Origin: Verrucomicrobia bacterium 12-59-8
GTDB taxonomy: Bacteria > Verrucomicrobiota > Verrucomicrobiae > Verrucomicrobiales > Verrucomicrobiaceae
Length of the DNA: 7,508 nt
Assembly: GCA_002279765.1 (NCBI GenBank)
Contig: NCCR01000207.1
Coordinates: 2,386 to 9,893 of the forward strand
Direction: 5' to 3'
Position numbers and translations under genes: made by a program. The first letter of the stretch is position 1, and each line of letters begins with the position of its first letter. This document shows positions 5,643-7,508 of the stretch, piece after piece. The notes under the pieces are model-generated. The model saw nothing but the letters and a program-made list of their open reading frames with translations, was not told the origin of the DNA and ran no database searches.

Positions 5643-6620
5643 ATGAATCATTCGAAGGCACTGCTGAAACGCTTCCTGCCCCCGCTCTGTGCGCTGCTGC
5701 TGCTCACGGCGTCCTTTTTCCCTTATCAAGGGAGCAAGAGCCGGCTGCGCGTGGTGCCTGGAGTGTGGCCGGCAGCCGAGGCTCTGCTGATGGCAAGCGA
5801 TCAGCAGATGCTGCCGCCGGAGCGCTTTCAACTCATCGAGATCCCCTGGGCATCCGCTGTGGTGCGGGCCTTCGGCAGCGGCGCCGCTGATGTGGCAGTG
5901 GTCACCCTGGACAGCGTGCTGCGGATGCGGGAGGCAGGGCAGAAACTTCGTGTTCTCAAGGTGCTGAGCCAGTCCGCAGGGGCGGATGCGATGGTGGCGC
6001 CACAGGCAATCCAACGGCTGCAGGATTTGAAAGGAAAACGGGTGGGGGTTGAACGCAGTGCCGGCTCCTACTTCCTGGCCAATGCGCTGGAGAGCGCCGG
6101 AATGACGATGGCCGAGATCGAGGCGGTGCCGTTGTTCCAATCGGAGATGGAACTGGCGATGCAGGCAGGGGAGGTGGAGGCTGTCGTGGCCACTGACCCC
6201 TGGCTGACAAAGCTGGAAAAAAATGGCGGACACAAGCTGTATGACTCCAGCCATCTGAAGGTACCTATCATGTATCTGCTGGTGGCCTCCGAACGGGCAT
6301 GCACTTCCTCCCGCCCGGAACTGGTGTCTCTGCTAAGGATGGAGGCAGCCATGGCTGAAAAGATGTGGTCAGGAAAACCTTTTCCCGGAATGGAGGCTGT
6401 CCTGCGACGTGAAAATCTGAGCGCTGAGGAGCTGGCGGCATGCCTGCAGCGGCTGCATGCGCTGAACAAAACTGAAAGTGCTGAAATGCTGAAAAAACTT
6501 CCCGCTCTGGCACTTCAGATGGAAGACCTGATGATCCGCAACGGCATCATCAAGACCAAGCTCAAGCTCAAGGCCGAGGAGTGGATCGATGACAGCATCA
6601 TGAAGGAGGCGTTCCGGTGA
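5643..6620 (+). CDS. SsuA/THI5/NMT1-like periplasmic substrate-binding protein, probably membrane-anchored
   Basis: The product is 325 residues from the ATG at 5643; in-frame ATGs at 5634 and 5631 would add three or four residues (MMPK) and cannot be excluded. Residues 9-27 form a hydrophobic N-terminal segment after basic residues. I see no clear lipobox and a poor signal-peptidase site, so it may stay as an uncleaved anchor. The rest follows the type II binding-protein pattern of SsuA/NrtA/THI5-like proteins: VVPGVWPAAEALLMA (37-51), AFGSGAADVAVVTLDSVL (76-93), LKVLSQSAGADAMVAP (105-120), DLKGKRVGVERSAGSYFL (128-145), AGEVEAVVATDPW (175-187) and KLYDSSHLKVPIMYLLV (198-214). These usually capture a small organic ligand such as a sulfonate, nitrate or pyrimidine precursor for an ABC transporter. 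Here no permease or ATPase gene accompanies it; instead its last bases overlap a sensor kinase gene. I infer a role in ligand sensing; the ligand is unknown. Confidence 0.87.
   Translation: MNHSKALLKRFLPPLCALLLLTASFFPYQGSKSRLRVVPGVWPAAEALLMASDQQMLPPERFQLIEIPWASAVVRAFGSGAADVAVVTLDSVLRMREAGQKLRVLKVLSQSAGADAMVAPQAIQRLQDLKGKRVGVERSAGSYFLANALESAGMTMAEIEAVPLFQSEMELAMQAGEVEAVVATDPWLTKLEKNGGHKLYDSSHLKVPIMYLLVASERACTSSRPELVSLLRMEAAMAEKMWSGKPFPGMEAVLRRENLSAEELAACLQRLHALNKTESAEMLKKLPALALQMEDLMIRNGIIKTKLKLKAEEWIDDSIMKEAFR
6603..6609 (+). promoter_or_regulatory. Strong Shine-Dalgarno for the sensor kinase, inside the end of the binding-protein gene
   Basis: AAGGAGG lies 7 bases before the GTG at 6617. 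It decides the kinase start: a GTG overlapping the upstream stop as GTGA. It is the only near-consensus ribosome-binding site among the gene starts in the window, and it favours coupled, stoichiometric translation of the two proteins. Confidence 0.85.
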
Positions 6621-7508
6621 ACTTGTTTCAATCGATCCAAAGTCGCATCACTTTGACGGTGCTGTTGTTTGGCCTGACAGTGATTCTATTCAACAACTGG
6701 AGGACTCAGCAATGGCTGAGAGACCGCCGGATTGAACGCCTGGAACAGGAGGCCATTGACACCGGCAGCCGTCTGGCCGGTGTGCTGCAGCATCTTTCCC
6801 GCAAGCAGCAGGAACGTGCCGCCGAACTGGAGATGGCCTATGTCTCACTTTCTTCCGACGTGGATCTGGGACTGGTGGCGAACAAGGAGGGCCTCGTCAG
6901 CAGCGCCACCCGCATGCAATGGAACCGCATGAACGTCCTGCAAACGCCGCTGGCAGAGGAGTGGCGGAGGCACGCTGCAGTGCTTGAGACCATGGAGCCT
7001 GCCTTTGAGTGGGACGCTGGGAAGAACAGCCTGATCGTGATGGTTCCTTTCTTTGAAACGTATGAAACGTCCAGTCGTGCGGCGGTGCTGATCCGCTACG
7101 ATGCGACACTGGCGCTCGTCCAGGTCAATGAGGACGCGTGGCATGAATCTCTGCGACAGGCGGGCGTGCTGCTGGCCTCATGCCTGCTGCTGTGGTTTGC
7201 GCTGGATGAACTGGTCACGCGAAGAGTGCGCAGCGTGGTGGAGATCCTGCGTGCCGCAGGCTCCAAAGAGGGCCGCCCGATGGTCCTGGAGGGGAAGGAT
7301 GAGCTGTCCATGATCTCCCAGGAGTTTGCCAAAACGATAACCCAGCTGAGAGCGGCGGAAAACATGGTGCTGGAAGCCGCAGAACAGGAGCGCAGGAAGA
7401 TAGGCAGGGACATGCATGACGACCTCTGTCAAAGGCTCTCGGCGATCAAAATGAAAGCGGAGGTGGTGCAGGGAATGATCCATGAAAGCGATGCCAATAT
7501 CGCCAGCC
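6617..7508 (+). CDS. Sensor histidine kinase, HisKA_3 (NarL-partner) type, N-terminal 297 residues (runs off right edge)
   Basis: The frame opens at the GTG at 6617 and is still open at the edge. Transmembrane segments lie at about 11-27 and 181-197 and enclose an extracytoplasmic sensor domain of about 150 residues. It contains LVANKEGLVSSAT (86-98), a hydrophobic strand SLIVMVPFF (138-146) and RAAVLIRYDATLAL (154-167), which look PDC/Cache-like; this is an inference from pattern. A HAMP-like linker spans about 198-245. Then EQERRKIGRDMHDDLCQRLSAIK (256-278) is the dimerisation and phosphoacceptor helix of the HisKA_3 family, with His267 as the predicted phosphorylated residue in MHDDL. The ATPase domain lies beyond the window. 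Kinases of this type work with LuxR/NarL-type response regulators, which would be expected just downstream. The 4-base overlap with the binding-protein gene implies a shared transcript and coupled translation. Confidence 0.92.
   Translation, partial: MNLFQSIQSRITLTVLLFGLTVILFNNWRTQQWLRDRRIERLEQEAIDTGSRLAGVLQHLSRKQQERAAELEMAYVSLSSDVDLGLVANKEGLVSSATRMQWNRMNVLQTPLAEEWRRHAAVLETMEPAFEWDAGKNSLIVMVPFFETYETSSRAAVLIRYDATLALVQVNEDAWHESLRQAGVLLASCLLLWFALDELVTRRVRSVVEILRAAGSKEGRPMVLEGKDELSMISQEFAKTITQLRAAENMVLEAAEQERRKIGRDMHDDLCQRLSAIKMKAEVVQGMIHESDANIAS

Noticed and set aside
5532..6254. Minus-strand upstream extension of the oxidoreductase frame to 6254 (715 residues)
   Set aside because: The extra 241 residues are antisense to the binding-protein gene, and the extension would bury the twin-arginine signal in the middle of the protein. 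The ATG at 5531 places the signal correctly.

Overview
The window reads as chromosomal DNA of a GC-rich member of the PVC superphylum, most likely a verrucomicrobium of the Prosthecobacter/Verrucomicrobium kind. The assignment rests on gene families I recognise from their protein sequence, not on a database search. They are a Piru_Ver_Nterm-type (PVC 'membrane-bound dehydrogenase') beta-propeller protein, a Tat-exported Gfo/Idh/MocA oxidoreductase with the C-terminus usual in Planctomycetes and Verrucomicrobia, and a small membrane protein that begins with the NPYxxP signature. Extragenic hairpin repeats fit the same picture.

Layout from left to right. Positions 1-1181, minus strand: N-terminal 393 residues of an exported PVC-type propeller protein that runs off the left edge. 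Positions 1182-1953: about 770 bases with no credible gene, holding a mosaic of three families of short hairpins inside an imperfect direct duplication. Positions 1954-2487, plus strand: a four-helix membrane protein of unknown function. It converges, with a 9-base gap, on a minus-strand pair: the Gfo/Idh/MocA oxidoreductase (5531-4107), followed 38 bases later by an exported or membrane-anchored protein of unknown function (4068-2497) with a Pro/Ala/Ser-rich linker built from a 36-base tandem repeat. A 111-base divergent gap (5532-5642) separates this pair from a plus-strand operon. That operon holds a membrane-anchored SsuA/THI5/NMT1-like substrate-binding protein (5643-6620), overlapped by 4 bases by a HisKA_3-type sensor histidine kinase (6617 to beyond the right edge).

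The functional unit that stands out is the coupled binding-protein and histidine-kinase pair. The kinase starts inside the stop codon of the binding-protein gene, behind a near-perfect Shine-Dalgarno sequence. No ABC permease or ATPase gene lies between or upstream of them. I infer that the binding protein may serve as the periplasmic ligand-sensing part of a two-component system rather than feeding a transporter; a response regulator would be expected just past the right edge. The other signals worth attention are the hairpin mosaic, in which one hairpin family looks cleanly present or absent between duplicate copies, and an AT-rich heptanucleotide tandem repeat read in frame inside the propeller gene.
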